Assembly: GCF_016863275.1 (NCBI RefSeq) | Contig: NZ_BOOO01000004.1 | Span: 372,001-436,000 of the forward strand | Length of the DNA: 64,000 bases | Reading direction: 5' to 3' | Source: Planotetraspora mira | GTDB taxonomy: Bacteria; Actinomycetota; Actinomycetes; Streptosporangiales; Streptosporangiaceae | Shown here: positions 24,297 to 34,541 of the stretch, piece after piece | Layout: every line of letters begins with the position of its first letter | Numbering within the stretch: the stretch's first letter is position 1 | The notes under the pieces: generated by a model | What the model was told of the DNA's origin: nothing | The model's database searches: none | The model's input: the letters and a program-made list of their open reading frames with translations, nothing else | Made by a program: the position numbers and the translations under genes

Positions 24297-26648
24297 TCAG
24301 GACAATTCGTCGACCGCGCTGCGGACGTCCTCACTGGTGATCGTCGTGAGCTCGGCGGTGTTCGCCGTCCCCTGGGCCGCCAGTCGCACGTCGCGCCGCA
24401 GTGCGGCCTTCTCGTACAGCGACCGGGCGAAGCGCCCGTTGCCCAGCCCGTCGATGAGCCCCTCGCGGCAGACCCAGTCGAAGACGTCCGCGAGGTCCCG
24501 CGCCGCCGCGTCGTCGAAGCGGTCGCCGCTCTTGGACGCCGTCAGCGCGGCGATCTCGGCCAGTTCGGAGGGGGCGTAGGACGGGAACGACACCCGCTGG
24601 TCGAACCGCGAGGCCAGCCCGGGGTTGGTCGCGAGGAAGGCGTCCATCTCCCGCCGGTAGCCGGCCAGGACGATGACGACGCGGTCGCGGTCGTCCTCGG
24701 CCCGCTTCAGCAGGGTCTGCACGGCTTCCGACCCGAAGGCGTCGCCCCCGGAGTAGCCCGCGTTGACCAGGCTGTACGCCTCGTCGATGAACAGCACTCC
24801 CCCGAGCGCCCGGTCGACGAGTTCGTTGGTCTTGATGGCGGTGGCCCCGAGGTGCTGTCCCACCAGGTCGGCGCGTGACGCCTCGACCACGTCGGGACGG
24901 GCGAGCAGACCCAGCGCGGAGAAGATCCGGCCGAGGATCCTGGCGACGGTCGTCTTCCCCGTGCCCGGTGGACCGACGAAGACGAAATGCCGCATCTGCG
25001 ACTGGATGGGCAGCCCCTGCTCCTGGCGCATCCGCGCCACCTTCAGCTGCGCCGCTATCGCGTGGACCTGCTGCTTGACCGGTTCGAGCCCGGCCATGCG
25101 GTCGAGGTCGGCCAGAGCGTCCTCGAGCGTCGGCGTGGCCTGGTAACCGCGGAACCGCGCGGTGATCTCGTTGAACGCCCTGGTGACGTCGGCGGCGATG
25201 ATCGTGACCAGGTCCTCGCCGCGCGGCGCGCCGCCGGCACTGACGACCCGCACGTCGCGGGCCTGAGCGGCGGCCGCGGTCAGGCTGCGCGCGAACCGCG
25301 CGTTGCCCAGTTCGTCGATGAGTCCGCGACGGTGGACGTCCTCGTACAGGCGGCGGAACACCGGCCGGGCATCGGGGGCGAGGGCGTCGCCGCGCTTGAT
25401 CTGCAGCGCCTCGGTGATCTCCAGCAGTTCGGCCGGCGTGTAGCTCGGGAAGCGGACCCTGCTGGCGAACCGGCTGGACAGACCGGGGTTGGACGCCAGG
25501 AAGCCGTTCATCTCCTTCTCGTAGCCGGCCAGGATGACGATCAGCCGGTCGCGGTCGTCCTCCGCCCGCTTGAGCAGGGTCTGCACCGCCTCCGAGCCGA
25601 ATCTGTCGGGCTGGCCGTCACCGGAGTTGATCAGGCTGTAGGCCTCGTCGACGAACAGGACCCCGCCGAGCGCCCGGTCGATGAGCTCGTTGGTCTTGAT
25701 CGCCGTGGCGCCCAGATACTCGCCCACGAGGTCGGCCCGCTGGGCCTCCACCACGAACGGGGTCTCCAGCAGCCCGAAGGCGTAGAAGATCTTGGCCACC
25801 GTGCGGGCGACGCTCGTCTTGCCCGTGCCCGGCGGGCCGACGAAGACGAAGTGCCGCATGGGCGGCTCGTTGGCGTAGCCGGCCTCCTTGCGGAGCCTGG
25901 CCGCCTCGATGGAGGCCGCGATCGCCCGCACCTGCTCCTTGACCGGCTCCAGGCCGATCATGGACTCCAGTTCGCCGAGCGCCTGCTCGACCGTGATGGG
26001 CGGCGGCGCTCCCTTGTCACCGGTGGACGCCTGATGGCCGCCGATCCGGATCCGCTGCTGGGCGGTCTGCGCCTCGCCCTCCGTCCCCTCCTGCTCGTAG
26101 TCGGCCCGGACCCCGCGCGCCAGGACGAACCGGAAGACGAGGACGGCTGCGGCCACGCCGTACGCACCCCACAGGGACGCGGCGGGAGACGACCACGACA
26201 ACGCGAACGCGACGACGCCGGCCGGGGCCAGTGCCATGAGCGTGGTGACCCACGGCGTCACCCAGCGGATCAGGTGCGCGGCCGCGGCGACGGGGACGGC
26301 GAGGAACAGCAACAGGGACGGCGCGATCGACTGCGTGCCGAACACGCCAAGGAACGGCCAGAGCAGCAGCCCCCAGGCGGCCATCACCAGCACGGTCGCC
26401 GCGGCTCGCGGATAACTGAGCGCGAGCGCGACGAAGGCCAGCACGACGACGGTGCAGACGAACGTCGTGCTGAGCGGCCAACTCAACGCCGCGGCCAGGC
26501 CCATGACGGCGATGAGCAGCCCCACGAACACGACACGTCTGGCGAACGGCGAAAGGCGGAAATAGCGGACGCGGACCTGTTCGAACACATCCCGTGCCGT
26601 GGTCCGTCTTAAGATCCCCGCGGACCGTGCCCTTTCGGAGTCTCGCAT
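24297..26648 (-). CDS. Membrane-anchored double AAA+ ATPase (CbxX/CfxQ family)
   Basis: The ATG at 26648, with GGGGAGG five bases upstream, gives 783 residues. About five or six membrane helices fill residues 35-190. Two CbxX/CfxQ-type AAA+ modules follow, each with Walker A GPPGTGKT (about residues 270 and 558) and Walker B VLF(V/I)DEAYSL, and each with the ASRF sensor region and a C-terminal lid (ARFARSLTAA; GRFARSLYEK). Such AAA modules occur in type VII secretion (EccA) and in rubisco activation; here the fusion to a membrane segment is different. The TPR/membrane gene 57 bp upstream is probably in the same operon. Confidence 0.88.
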   Translation of the reverse strand: MRDSERARSAGILRRTTARDVFEQVRVRYFRLSPFARRVVFVGLLIAVMGLAAALSWPLSTTFVCTVVVLAFVALALSYPRAAATVLVMAAWGLLLWPFLGVFGTQSIAPSLLLFLAVPVAAAAHLIRWVTPWVTTLMALAPAGVVAFALSWSSPAASLWGAYGVAAAVLVFRFVLARGVRADYEQEGTEGEAQTAQQRIRIGGHQASTGDKGAPPPITVEQALGELESMIGLEPVKEQVRAIAASIEAARLRKEAGYANEPPMRHFVFVGPPGTGKTSVARTVAKIFYAFGLLETPFVVEAQRADLVGEYLGATAIKTNELIDRALGGVLFVDEAYSLINSGDGQPDRFGSEAVQTLLKRAEDDRDRLIVILAGYEKEMNGFLASNPGLSSRFASRVRFPSYTPAELLEITEALQIKRGDALAPDARPVFRRLYEDVHRRGLIDELGNARFARSLTAAAAQARDVRVVSAGGAPRGEDLVTIIAADVTRAFNEITARFRGYQATPTLEDALADLDRMAGLEPVKQQVHAIAAQLKVARMRQEQGLPIQSQMRHFVFVGPPGTGKTTVARILGRIFSALGLLARPDVVEASRADLVGQHLGATAIKTNELVDRALGGVLFIDEAYSLVNAGYSGGDAFGSEAVQTLLKRAEDDRDRVVIVLAGYRREMDAFLATNPGLASRFDQRVSFPSYAPSELAEIAALTASKSGDRFDDAAARDLADVFDWVCREGLIDGLGNGRFARSLYEKAALRRDVRLAAQGTANTAELTTITSEDVRSAVDELS

Positions 26649-26705
26649 CGACGCCTCCCCGGTTCGCCCCCGGTTATACCGCACGGGACGGCGCAATGGG
26701 TGGAC

Positions 26706-28592
26706 CTAACGAGTGCGAGCCTGGTGGCGGCCGGGGTACTCCCGCATGAGGACGTGCCGGGGGGTGACGCGCAGGACGTCGTTGTCGGGCACGGCGACGC
26801 CTCTGACCTCCGCCCAGAAGCGCGGGTCGCCGACGTACAGGACCACACGGGGGTCGCGCTCCACGGCGTCCCACGCCTCGTCCCCGGTGATCAGGCGGAA
26901 CTCCCCCGACGCGCTCACCGAGGTGACCGCGCTGACCGCGAGCGCGCGCGGCCCGCCGGGCTCGGTGTAGGCCAGCACCACGCTCCGGGAGAAGGTCGCG
27001 GCGTGCCGTACGTCGTCACTCAGCCCGATCGACGGGCTGACGTCGCCGGAGAGCGGTGCCGCCCGCGAGTCCGACATGACGAGCGAGGAGCGCAGGGGTC
27101 CGGGACCGCCGCGCCACCACGCCCGCGCGGCCCGCGCCGCGAACGCGACGGCCACGACGACCAGTGCGCCCAGCACGCACAGCGACGCCCCACGGGCGAC
27201 GGCGGCGGCAGGCCCGGCGTCCGGACGCGGGACGGCTCTCGTCGCCGATCCGCCGAGGATCTCCGCGGTCCCGCTGACGACGCCGGCCACGACCAGGCCG
27301 GCGACGGCCACGAGCAGCGCCGACAGCGCGATCGCGAGCCACCGGTCGGTTCGCAGGATCGCGCGCAGAGGAAGCCCCCGCCCGGCTCCCCGCGCGACCT
27401 TCGCCCGTCCGTACAGCAGGGCGGCCGGGACGGCCAGCGCGACGGCGGCCGTGAACGGCTCGCCGGTGAGGGGCGGCAGCAGCGCGGTGAGCACGACCAG
27501 CCACCACCCGCGGCCCACCACGAGCCACAGCGTCACGTCGCTGTCGCGCAGGGCGGTCCGCTCGTCCGAGGCGGCGGCGAGTTGTGTCAGCGCCGGGACG
27601 AGTCTGCCCCGCCAGGTCTCCACGATGAGGCGCGTCAGCGCCACGGCCAGGCCGTTGAACAGCACCAGGCCGATCGCACCGGCCCACACGCCGTCTTCCG
27701 GCCGTCGCAGCGCCGTCGCAGCGCCTTCGGGAAGCGTCGCGATGCCGGCCACGTAGGCGGCGACGACGAGGAGGCTGACGGACGCCGACATGCTGAGCCA
27801 CAGGTCGCGTCCCATCATGGGGACGACGTACGGCCACGACCGCACCCGGCCCGCCTGCCTGATGGTGATCGCCAGCACCACGGCGAGCACCGCCGCGCCC
27901 CCGATCTGCGCCTCCCTGCGCAGGTCGAACCCGAGGCCGGCGACCGACGCCGCGGTCAGCGCCAGCGCGAGCAGCACCCGGATCTGGCGCGACCACATCA
28001 CGATGGCGTGCCTCGCGCGGCCCGTGTCGCGCGGGTCCGCCTCCCAGGCCGGGTCGTGGTGCCCGCGCGGCCGTTCCCAGCGCAGGAGCGTGAGTCCGAG
28101 GTTGATCCGCGCCACCCGGTGGTCCCGCGACCGGCTCAGCGCGGCCTCGTACGCCCTCGCCGCTCGCGCGTGTTCTCCCCTGAGCAGGGCCAGATCTCCG
28201 GTGAGGACGTGCGGATCCGCCTCTTCTGGGGCGAACCGGACGGCTGTGCGCGCCTCCGCCCACGCCTCGCGCCAGTGTCCCGGCACACGGCGGAGTGCGC
28301 CGCCGAGCCGCAGCCTGGCCGCCCACGACCCCGGCGCGAGCCGTACGGCCTCGCGGGCCGCCTCGACCGCCTCCGAGTCCCGGCCGAGACGCTCGAGGGC
28401 GAGACTCGCCAGGCGATGCCCCCACTCGCCGTGCGGGTCACGATCGACCGCCTGGCGCGCCGCGTCCAGCGCCGCGTCCGGCTGGCCGCGCGACAGTCTC
28501 GCCACCGCGACCGCACACCAGGCCCGAGGGTCGGCGCGGTCGTGCGGGGGCGGAACCGGGGATGTGTCCCATTGATCGATCTCGCTCCCCAC
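26706..28592 (-). CDS. TPR-domain multispan membrane protein
   Basis: The 628-residue protein starts at GTG. Residues 20-165 are about four TPR repeats (PRAWCAVAVARLSRGQPDAALDAA; RDPHGEWGHRLASLALERLGRDSEAVEAA). Residues 200-470 have about eight membrane helices. The C-terminal 120 residues are soluble (ARAWWRGGPGPLRSSL then a beta-rich VVLAYTEPGGPRALAVSAVTS and VVLYVGDPRFWAEV). It lies just upstream of the double-AAA+ gene. EccA of type VII secretion combines TPR and AAA in one chain; here they are in two neighbouring genes with membrane parts, suggesting a joint membrane machine. Inference only. Confidence 0.8.
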   Translation of the reverse strand: MGSEIDQWDTSPVPPPHDRADPRAWCAVAVARLSRGQPDAALDAARQAVDRDPHGEWGHRLASLALERLGRDSEAVEAAREAVRLAPGSWAARLRLGGALRRVPGHWREAWAEARTAVRFAPEEADPHVLTGDLALLRGEHARAARAYEAALSRSRDHRVARINLGLTLLRWERPRGHHDPAWEADPRDTGRARHAIVMWSRQIRVLLALALTAASVAGLGFDLRREAQIGGAAVLAVVLAITIRQAGRVRSWPYVVPMMGRDLWLSMSASVSLLVVAAYVAGIATLPEGAATALRRPEDGVWAGAIGLVLFNGLAVALTRLIVETWRGRLVPALTQLAAASDERTALRDSDVTLWLVVGRGWWLVVLTALLPPLTGEPFTAAVALAVPAALLYGRAKVARGAGRGLPLRAILRTDRWLAIALSALLVAVAGLVVAGVVSGTAEILGGSATRAVPRPDAGPAAAVARGASLCVLGALVVVAVAFAARAARAWWRGGPGPLRSSLVMSDSRAAPLSGDVSPSIGLSDDVRHAATFSRSVVLAYTEPGGPRALAVSAVTSVSASGEFRLITGDEAWDAVERDPRVVLYVGDPRFWAEVRGVAVPDNDVLRVTPRHVLMREYPGRHQARTR

Positions 28593-28649
28593 CCCCGCAT
28601 GATCCGTTGCGGGTCGTGGCTTGCCTAGACAGCGGCTATATACCTATGG

Positions 28650-28661
28650 CTCTCTAGAGAG
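28650..28661. promoter_or_regulatory. Perfect palindrome in the TPR gene/MFS spacer
   Basis: CTCTCTAGAGAG is a perfect 12-bp palindrome, set inside a wider imperfect repeat (CTATGG...CATAG). It lies between the divergent TPR-membrane gene and MFS transporter gene, in the AT-richest part of the spacer. Possible operator; no regulator gene is adjacent. Confidence 0.35.
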
Positions 28662-28779
28662 ACTTAAGAGGACATAGCCCGATATCGGATGGAGCTCACC
28701 GGAAGCGGCTGAGGAAGTCTCCGGTGATGGCCTAAGCTGCCACGCATGTTCCAGCGGGCCGAGGAGCCCTGATCCCCCT

Positions 28780-30366
28780 ATGATCATGGTCGGGGTTGAG
28801 ACCGAGTCCGGCGCTGTCAGCGCTGGAGGCGATGTGCGAGAACACCGGGCGAACCGGTGGTCGGTGCTTGTGCTGCTCTGTTTCAGCCTGCTCCTGATCG
28901 CCGTCGACGCCACGGTGCTGCACATAGCGGTCCCCGCACTGACGGCGGCGCTCGAGCCCTCCTCGATCCAGCTGCTCTGGATCATCGACATCTATTCGCT
29001 GGTCGTCGCCCCGCTGCTCGTGACCTTCGGCACGCTCGGCGACAGGTACGGCAGACGGCGTTTCGTCATCGCCGGTTATGTCGTCTTCGGCCTGTCCTCG
29101 CTGGCCGCCGCCTTCGCCTGGAGCCCGCTCGCCTTGATCGTCTCCCGGGCGCTCCTCGGCGTCGGGGGCGCGATGATCATGCCGGCCACGCTCTCGATCA
29201 TCCGGCAGGTCTTCACCGACCGCAGGGAACGCGCGATCGCCCTCGGCGTCTGGAGCGCGGTCGCGGCGGCGGGAGCGGCGGTGGGGCCGCTGATCGGCGG
29301 CGTGATGGTCGAGCACCTGTGGTGGGGGGCGGTCTTCCTGATCAACGTCCCCCTGCTCATCGTCGCGTTGCCGCTGGCGGTGCGGCTCCTGCCTCCGTCG
29401 CGGCGCCGCTCCGGCCATCCGTGGGACGCGCTGAGCGCCGTCCTGTCGACGCTCGGCATCCTGTCGGTCGCGTTCGGGCTCAAGGAGGCCGGCTACGGGC
29501 ACACGATCGGCCGAGGCCCCTCCGTGGCCGTGTTCCTCGCCGGCGTCGTCCTGCTGATCTGGTTCGTACAGCGTCAGCGCCGCCTGGCGTTCCCGCTGCT
29601 CGACGTCGGGCTCTTCACGCAGCGCGGGTTCTCTACCGGTGTGGCCTGCGTGCTCTTCGCGATCTTCGCGTTGGTGGGGCTGGAGTTGATGCTCGCCCAA
29701 TACCTCCAGCTCGTGCTGGGCCTGACTCCGCTGGCGGCCGCGGTCCGCATGTTGCCCCTGATGGTGGCCGCGATCGCCGGAGGGCTCGCCGCGGCGCACG
29801 TGCTCCAGCGGATCGGCCTGCGCGCGACGACGACCGGGGGGCTGGCCCTCACCGCCCTGTCCCTCATCCCCGTCCTGAGCTGGGGCGTCGAGCAGCACCC
29901 TGTCATGCTCACGCTCTGCTTCGTGGGGATCGGCTTCGGAGTCGAGGTTGCGCTGCTCGCGGCCTCGGACACCATCATGGCGTCCACCCCCGAGTCGCGC
30001 GCCGGAGGAGCGGCCGCGATCGAGGAGACGGCCTACGAACTGGGGGCCGGGCTCGGCATCGCGGTCCTCGGGACGATCACCGCGATCGTCTACGCGCCGT
30101 CGCTGGCCGCCGTCCCGGGAGTTCCGGAACCCCTGATGGCTGAGGCGCGGGAATCGCTCGCCGCGGCCGCCCACGTGGCCACGGAGACGGGGAGCACCGC
30201 CGGTCCCGAGCTGCTCAGCGCGGCCCGGGTCGCCTTCGTCACCGCACTGCACTCCACGGTCGTCGTCAGCGTCGCCCTGCTCTGCCTGACCGCGCTCGCC
30301 GTCGCCGTGCTGATCCCCCGGTCCGGCCCTTCCCCCCAAGAGGACGACGATCGCCTCTCGGCCTGA
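28780..30366 (+). CDS. MFS transporter, DHA2 (14-TM) drug exporter type
   Basis: The 528-residue protein has 14 predicted membrane helices. Helix 1 has the FSLLLIAVDATVLHIAVPAL start and motif A is GDRYGRRRFVIAGY, both typical of the EmrB/QacA subgroup. A motif C-like AAAGAAVGPLIGGVM is present. The family exports hydrophobic drugs or dyes by proton antiport. A GAGGAG sequence lies about 12 bases before the ATG. An ATG two codons later would be an alternative. A DoxX gene follows after 75 bp. Confidence 0.93.
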   Translation: MIMVGVETESGAVSAGGDVREHRANRWSVLVLLCFSLLLIAVDATVLHIAVPALTAALEPSSIQLLWIIDIYSLVVAPLLVTFGTLGDRYGRRRFVIAGYVVFGLSSLAAAFAWSPLALIVSRALLGVGGAMIMPATLSIIRQVFTDRRERAIALGVWSAVAAAGAAVGPLIGGVMVEHLWWGAVFLINVPLLIVALPLAVRLLPPSRRRSGHPWDALSAVLSTLGILSVAFGLKEAGYGHTIGRGPSVAVFLAGVVLLIWFVQRQRRLAFPLLDVGLFTQRGFSTGVACVLFAIFALVGLELMLAQYLQLVLGLTPLAAAVRMLPLMVAAIAGGLAAAHVLQRIGLRATTTGGLALTALSLIPVLSWGVEQHPVMLTLCFVGIGFGVEVALLAASDTIMASTPESRAGGAAAIEETAYELGAGLGIAVLGTITAIVYAPSLAAVPGVPEPLMAEARESLAAAAHVATETGSTAGPELLSAARVAFVTALHSTVVVSVALLCLTALAVAVLIPRSGPSPQEDDDRLSA

Positions 30367-30441
30367 CGACCACGCATGAGGGCAGGGGTTATGGGGAGAT
30401 TGTCTGGGCAAGCCACCCCCAGCCCTCCAGAATGAGGAGCC

Positions 30442-31257
30442 GTGAAGAAAACCCTCCAAGATCTCGCATCGCTGGCGGCCCGCATGGGCGTCGGCGGAAT
30501 CTTCTTCGCCAACGGCTGGCACAAGCTCGAAGCCGGCCTCACCGCGACCGGTGCGCAGTTCGGTGAGCTGGGCGCCCCCGCGCCCGACGTCTGGGCCGCG
30601 GCCACCATGCTGATCGAACTGATCGGCGGCACGCTGCTCATCGCGGGCCTGGCCGTGCCGGCCATCGGGCTCGTGCTGTTCGCCGAGGCCCTCGCCGTCT
30701 TCGTCCTCACGGCCGGGGACACCGGCCTGCCGCTCACCGGCGGGAGCATCGAGTTGATCGTCGCGCTGGGAGCCGCGTCCGTGCTGCTCGCGGTGGTCGG
30801 CGCGGGACGTGTGTCCGTCGATCACATGGTCGTGATCAAACGGCGTGAGGCGGAGGCGGCCGACGACTTCGCCGCGGACGCCGAGGCCGACGCCGTCATC
30901 GCCGCGCTGCGCGAGCCCCGGCCCGGCGACACCCGGCCGGGCGAAGGCGGGGCGGGAACGCCGGGCGCCGCCACGCCGTCGCCCGCTGCGAAGGCGCCCG
31001 CCGAGAAGGGCTCGGCCACGAAGGGGACGGCCTCCGGCACCTCGTCGCTCCGCGATCCGGAGACGCCGTCGCAGACCGGAACGGCCGGGAACACGGGAAG
31101 CGCGGACGCCAAGGAGGCGGTGGAGAACACCGTGCCTAAGCCGAGACTCCGCCGTCCCAAGCGGCCCGACGAGACGACCGAGAGCCGCAGCGAGGCCCCC
31201 TCACCGAAGTCGGGCGACACCCTGGTCGCCGGCCGGCGCACCGGCAAGCAGGACTGA
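30442..31257 (+). CDS. DoxX family membrane protein with long disordered tail
   Basis: The 271-residue protein starts at GTG. Residues 1-130 are the DoxX domain with four helices (ASLAARMGVGGIFFANGWHKLEAG; TMLIELIGGTLLIAGLAVP; GLVLFAEALAVFV; SIELIVALGAASVLLAVVG). Residues 140-271 are a Pro/Ala/Thr/Ser/Glu-rich tail with no structure predicted, ending in basic RRPKRPDE and RRTGKQD. DoxX proteins take part in membrane thiol/oxidative-stress complexes in mycobacteria, but the substrate here is unknown. It converges on the EamA gene. Confidence 0.87.
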   Translation: MKKTLQDLASLAARMGVGGIFFANGWHKLEAGLTATGAQFGELGAPAPDVWAAATMLIELIGGTLLIAGLAVPAIGLVLFAEALAVFVLTAGDTGLPLTGGSIELIVALGAASVLLAVVGAGRVSVDHMVVIKRREAEAADDFAADAEADAVIAALREPRPGDTRPGEGGAGTPGAATPSPAAKAPAEKGSATKGTASGTSSLRDPETPSQTGTAGNTGSADAKEAVENTVPKPRLRRPKRPDETTESRSEAPSPKSGDTLVAGRRTGKQD

Positions 31258-31275
31258 GGGGCCGGACGCCGGTCG

Positions 31276-32193
31276 CTACTCGGCGGCCACCGCGGCCACC
31301 GGGCGGGCAGCCCGGCGGCGGAGCGGGATGGCGCCCTGGATCACCGCGATCCCGACGAGCACGACGACGGCGCCGACCGGCTGGTGCCAGGTGAGCCGCT
31401 CGTCGAGGATCGTCACGCCGGAGACGGTCGCGAACACCGGCAGAAGGTATGTCACGGTCGAGGTGGTCGTGACGCCCGCGATCCGCTGGACGCGGTAGAG
31501 AAGCAGATAGGCGATGCCGGTGCCGAGCGCACCGAGCGCGAGCAGGCTGCCCCACACCTCCCCAGGGACATCGAGGTTGACGAGCGGCACGCCCGCGAGG
31601 GGCGTGATGACGGCGAGTTCGACCGTTCCCACGAGGATCTGGGTGGTGGCCAGCACCATCGGCTCCTCGCCGCGATGCGTGATGAATCGGCCCAGATAGG
31701 CGCCGCCGATGCCGTAACAGGCGGCGGCCGCCATGCAGGCGAGGCTGCCGGTCAGCTCACCGCCGGAAACGGGCTCCCAGACGCCCAGGACCACCATCAC
31801 CCCGGCGAAGCCGACGCCGAGCCCGGTGATCCTGGCGGCGGTCGCCTTCTCGCTCCTGAGGAGCAGGGCGAACAGGAGCGTGCACAGGGGCGTCGTGGCG
31901 TTCCAGATCGCGGCCACCACCGAGGACACGTGCTGCTCGCCGTACCCGAAGAGGGTGAACGGCAAGGTGGTGAGCACGATCGAGGCGACGGCGAAGTGAC
32001 CCCACAGCTTGGGATCCCTCGGCAGGCGCCTCCCGCCGGCGAACAGCACGACCAGCAGGGTCACCGACGCGATCGCCATCCGCCCGAACGAGATCTGGAG
32101 CGGATGGAGGCTGCCCACGGCGACTTTGATGAAGAAGAAACTGTTGCCCCAGATGGCGGCCAGCAGGATGAAGAAGGGAACCCACCGGCGCAT
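31276..32193 (-). CDS. EamA/DMT-superfamily transporter
   Basis: The 305-residue protein has ten membrane helices in two EamA repeats. The first repeat starts [24 protein letters not shown], the second starts [22 protein letters not shown], and the end is [19 protein letters not shown]. Members export amino acids and other small metabolites. The substrate is not predictable. It is divergent from the 2OG-Fe(II) oxygenase gene with a 105-bp spacer. Confidence 0.93.
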   Translation of the reverse strand: MRRWVPFFILLAAIWGNSFFFIKVAVGSLHPLQISFGRMAIASVTLLVVLFAGGRRLPRDPKLWGHFAVASIVLTTLPFTLFGYGEQHVSSVVAAIWNATTPLCTLLFALLLRSEKATAARITGLGVGFAGVMVVLGVWEPVSGGELTGSLACMAAAACYGIGGAYLGRFITHRGEEPMVLATTQILVGTVELAVITPLAGVPLVNLDVPGEVWGSLLALGALGTGIAYLLLYRVQRIAGVTTTSTVTYLLPVFATVSGVTILDERLTWHQPVGAVVVLVGIAVIQGAIPLRRRAARPVAAVAAE

Positions 32194-32298
32194 GTGTGCA
32201 GTCCTCTGCTCGCAAGACGATCTCGTGCCGGTAAGGAGCGTAATGCCCTATGGCACCTTAGTTCGAGCGATTTTCGGACCATGTGTTGGGATAGGAGA

Positions 32299-33288
32299 AT
32301 GTCGAGCGCATCGGGACCCTTGCCGATCATCAACGTGAGCGCCCTCGTCGGCCCGGCCTCATCCGAGGATCGTGCGGCCGTCGCACGTGAGATCGAGGCG
32401 GCCTGCCGGGACAGCGGGTTCTTCTACATCAGCGGGCACGGTGTGCCGCCGGAACTCGTGGCCGGACTGGACGCCGCCGCGCGGCGCTTCTTCGCGCTCC
32501 CCCTCGAGCGCAAGATGGAGATCTCCATGAACAGGGGCGGCCGGGCCTGGCGCGGCTTCTTCCCCGTCGGCGGCGAGCTCACCTCCGGGCGTCCCGACCT
32601 CAAGGAGGGCGTCTACTTCGGCACCGAGGCGACCGACGACGAGCAGCGTCCGCTGTACGGCCGCAACCTCTTCCCCGCCGAGGTGCCGGAGTTGCGGGAC
32701 ACGGTGCTGCGCTACCTCGGCATGCTCACCGACGTCGGCCAGGCGGTCATGCGCGGGATCGCCCTGAGCCTCGGGCTCGACGAGGACTACTTCTCCTCCG
32801 GCTACACGGCGGCGCCGACCGTGCTCTTCCGGATGTTCCACTACCCGCCGTCGCCGCCGGACTCCGACGACTGGGGGGTGGGCGAGCACACCGACTACGG
32901 ACTGCTGACGCTGCTGCTGCAGGACGGCAACGGCGGACTCCAGGTCCACACCTCCCGGGGCTGGATCGAGGCCCCGCCCATTCCCGGCACGTTCGTCTGC
33001 AACATCGGCGACATGCTGGACCGCCTGACCGGCGGCCACTACCGGTCGACGCCGCACCGCGTGCGCAACCTCAGCGGGCGGGAGCGCCTGTCGTTCCCGT
33101 TCTTCTTCGATCCCGGCTGGGACTGCGAGGTGCCGCCGCTGCCCTCGCTGCCGCAGGCCGACGGCGGACGCCCCCGATGGGACGGCCAGGACCTGCGCGC
33201 CTTCACCGGCACGTACGGCGACTACCTGCTCGGCAAGGTCTCGAAGGTCTTCCCCCAACTGCGGGACGAGGTTCTCGACCAGACGTGA
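32299..33288 (+). CDS. 2-oxoglutarate/Fe(II)-dependent dioxygenase, isopenicillin-N-synthase-like
   Basis: The ATG at 32299 is preceded by GGAG at very short spacing; another ATG six codons upstream exists. The 329-residue protein begins [10 protein letters not shown] and has [14 protein letters not shown] (DIOX_N region), [13 protein letters not shown] with His and Asp iron ligands, [20 protein letters not shown] with the distal His and the RxS 2OG-binding pair. It hydroxylates or oxidises an unknown small molecule. No biosynthetic cluster surrounds it. It is divergent from EamA. Confidence 0.92.
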   Translation: MSSASGPLPIINVSALVGPASSEDRAAVAREIEAACRDSGFFYISGHGVPPELVAGLDAAARRFFALPLERKMEISMNRGGRAWRGFFPVGGELTSGRPDLKEGVYFGTEATDDEQRPLYGRNLFPAEVPELRDTVLRYLGMLTDVGQAVMRGIALSLGLDEDYFSSGYTAAPTVLFRMFHYPPSPPDSDDWGVGEHTDYGLLTLLLQDGNGGLQVHTSRGWIEAPPIPGTFVCNIGDMLDRLTGGHYRSTPHRVRNLSGRERLSFPFFFDPGWDCEVPPLPSLPQADGGRPRWDGQDLRAFTGTYGDYLLGKVSKVFPQLRDEVLDQT

Positions 33289-33334
33289 TCTAAGCGGTGC
33301 AATCTTGTAATCAAGAAAGCCGCACAATGTCCGC

Positions 33335-34471
33335 ATGCGCCTGCCCACCTGGTTCGCGGAAAAGGTGGAACCCACCTCCCCCGAGAACGAGCTCCGCGTC
33401 TCGACGATCGAGCTCTTCTTCGACCTCGTCTTCGTCTTCACCGTCACCCAGCTGACCACGCTGGTCGTCGGCGACTTCACGGAAAGGGCGCCGGGAGCGC
33501 ACCACTTCACCGGCCAGGGCGCCGTCCAGACGCTGCTCATCTTCGGCGTCCTGTGGTGGATGTACGCCGGCTACGCCTGGCTGACGAACGCCGTCCCCCC
33601 GGAGAGGCCGGCCCGGCGGGTCCTCATCCTGTGCGGCATGGCCGGATTCCTGATCATGGCGCTGGCGGTCCCGAGCGCCTTCGACGGCGGCGGCGTGACC
33701 TTCGCGATCGGCTATCTCGTCATCGTTCTGGTCCACGGCGGGCTCTACCTGCAGGCGTCCAGCGCCGTATTCAGGCTGCTGCCGTTCAACCTCGGAGCGA
33801 CCGCGCTCATCTTCGGCGCCGCCTTCGCGTCGGCGCCGTGGAACTACGTGCTCTGGGCCGCCGCGCTCGTCCTGGTGTGGACCAGCCCGTACTTCATCGG
33901 CCAGCGGGGCTTCGCGCTCCACCCGGCGCACATCGTCGAACGGCACGGGCTGCTCGTCATCATCGTGCTCGGCGAGTCGATCGTGGCCATCGGCATCGGC
34001 GCGAGCGGCGCGCACCCGAGCGCGGGGCTGGTCATCGCGGCCCTGCTCGGGCTCGCGCTCACGGCCGCCCTGTGGTGGGTGTACTTCGGCGGGGACGAGG
34101 AGGCCCCGATGCGGTCCCTGCTGGGGATGGAGGTCGTGCGCCGCACCCGGCACATCCTCGGGGCCTACTTCTACGCCCACGTCCCCCTGCTGCTCGGCGT
34201 CGTGGCCACGGCCGCCGGGATCAAGAAGGCCATCGGGCACGACCATCTCGACCTCGGGCCGGCCGTCGCGCTGGCGGCCGGCGTCGCCCTGTTCATCGCC
34301 GGCAACGTGTGGTTCCGGCGCCTGCTCGGGCTCGGCCGCGGTCCGGCGCGGCCCCTCGCCGCGCTGCTGGCCGCGGCGAGCTTCCCCATCGGGCTGTGGT
34401 CGTCGACCGCGCACCTCGGAGCGCTGGTCGCGCTCCTCGTCGTGACGCTCTTCGCCGAACGCTCCCTCTAA
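33335..34471 (+). CDS. Low temperature requirement protein A (LtrA) family
   Basis: The 378-residue protein starts RLPTWFAEKVEPTSPENELRV with the family's VSTIELFFDLVFVFTVTQLT motif, followed by 10-11 membrane helices and the conserved HGLLVIIVLGESIVAIGIG stretch. LtrA-like proteins are membrane proteins of unknown chemistry. Just before the gene there is a TCTTG-TAAT-CAAGA inverted repeat (33303-33316) that could be an operator. Confidence 0.93.
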   Translation: MRLPTWFAEKVEPTSPENELRVSTIELFFDLVFVFTVTQLTTLVVGDFTERAPGAHHFTGQGAVQTLLIFGVLWWMYAGYAWLTNAVPPERPARRVLILCGMAGFLIMALAVPSAFDGGGVTFAIGYLVIVLVHGGLYLQASSAVFRLLPFNLGATALIFGAAFASAPWNYVLWAAALVLVWTSPYFIGQRGFALHPAHIVERHGLLVIIVLGESIVAIGIGASGAHPSAGLVIAALLGLALTAALWWVYFGGDEEAPMRSLLGMEVVRRTRHILGAYFYAHVPLLLGVVATAAGIKKAIGHDHLDLGPAVALAAGVALFIAGNVWFRRLLGLGRGPARPLAALLAAASFPIGLWSSTAHLGALVALLVVTLFAERSL

Positions 34472-34541
34472 CGGATCCAGTGAGGTCAGGCAGGCGGTGT
34501 GGCGGCCGTCGTGGACGCGTATGCCACCTCCTTTGAGTGGA

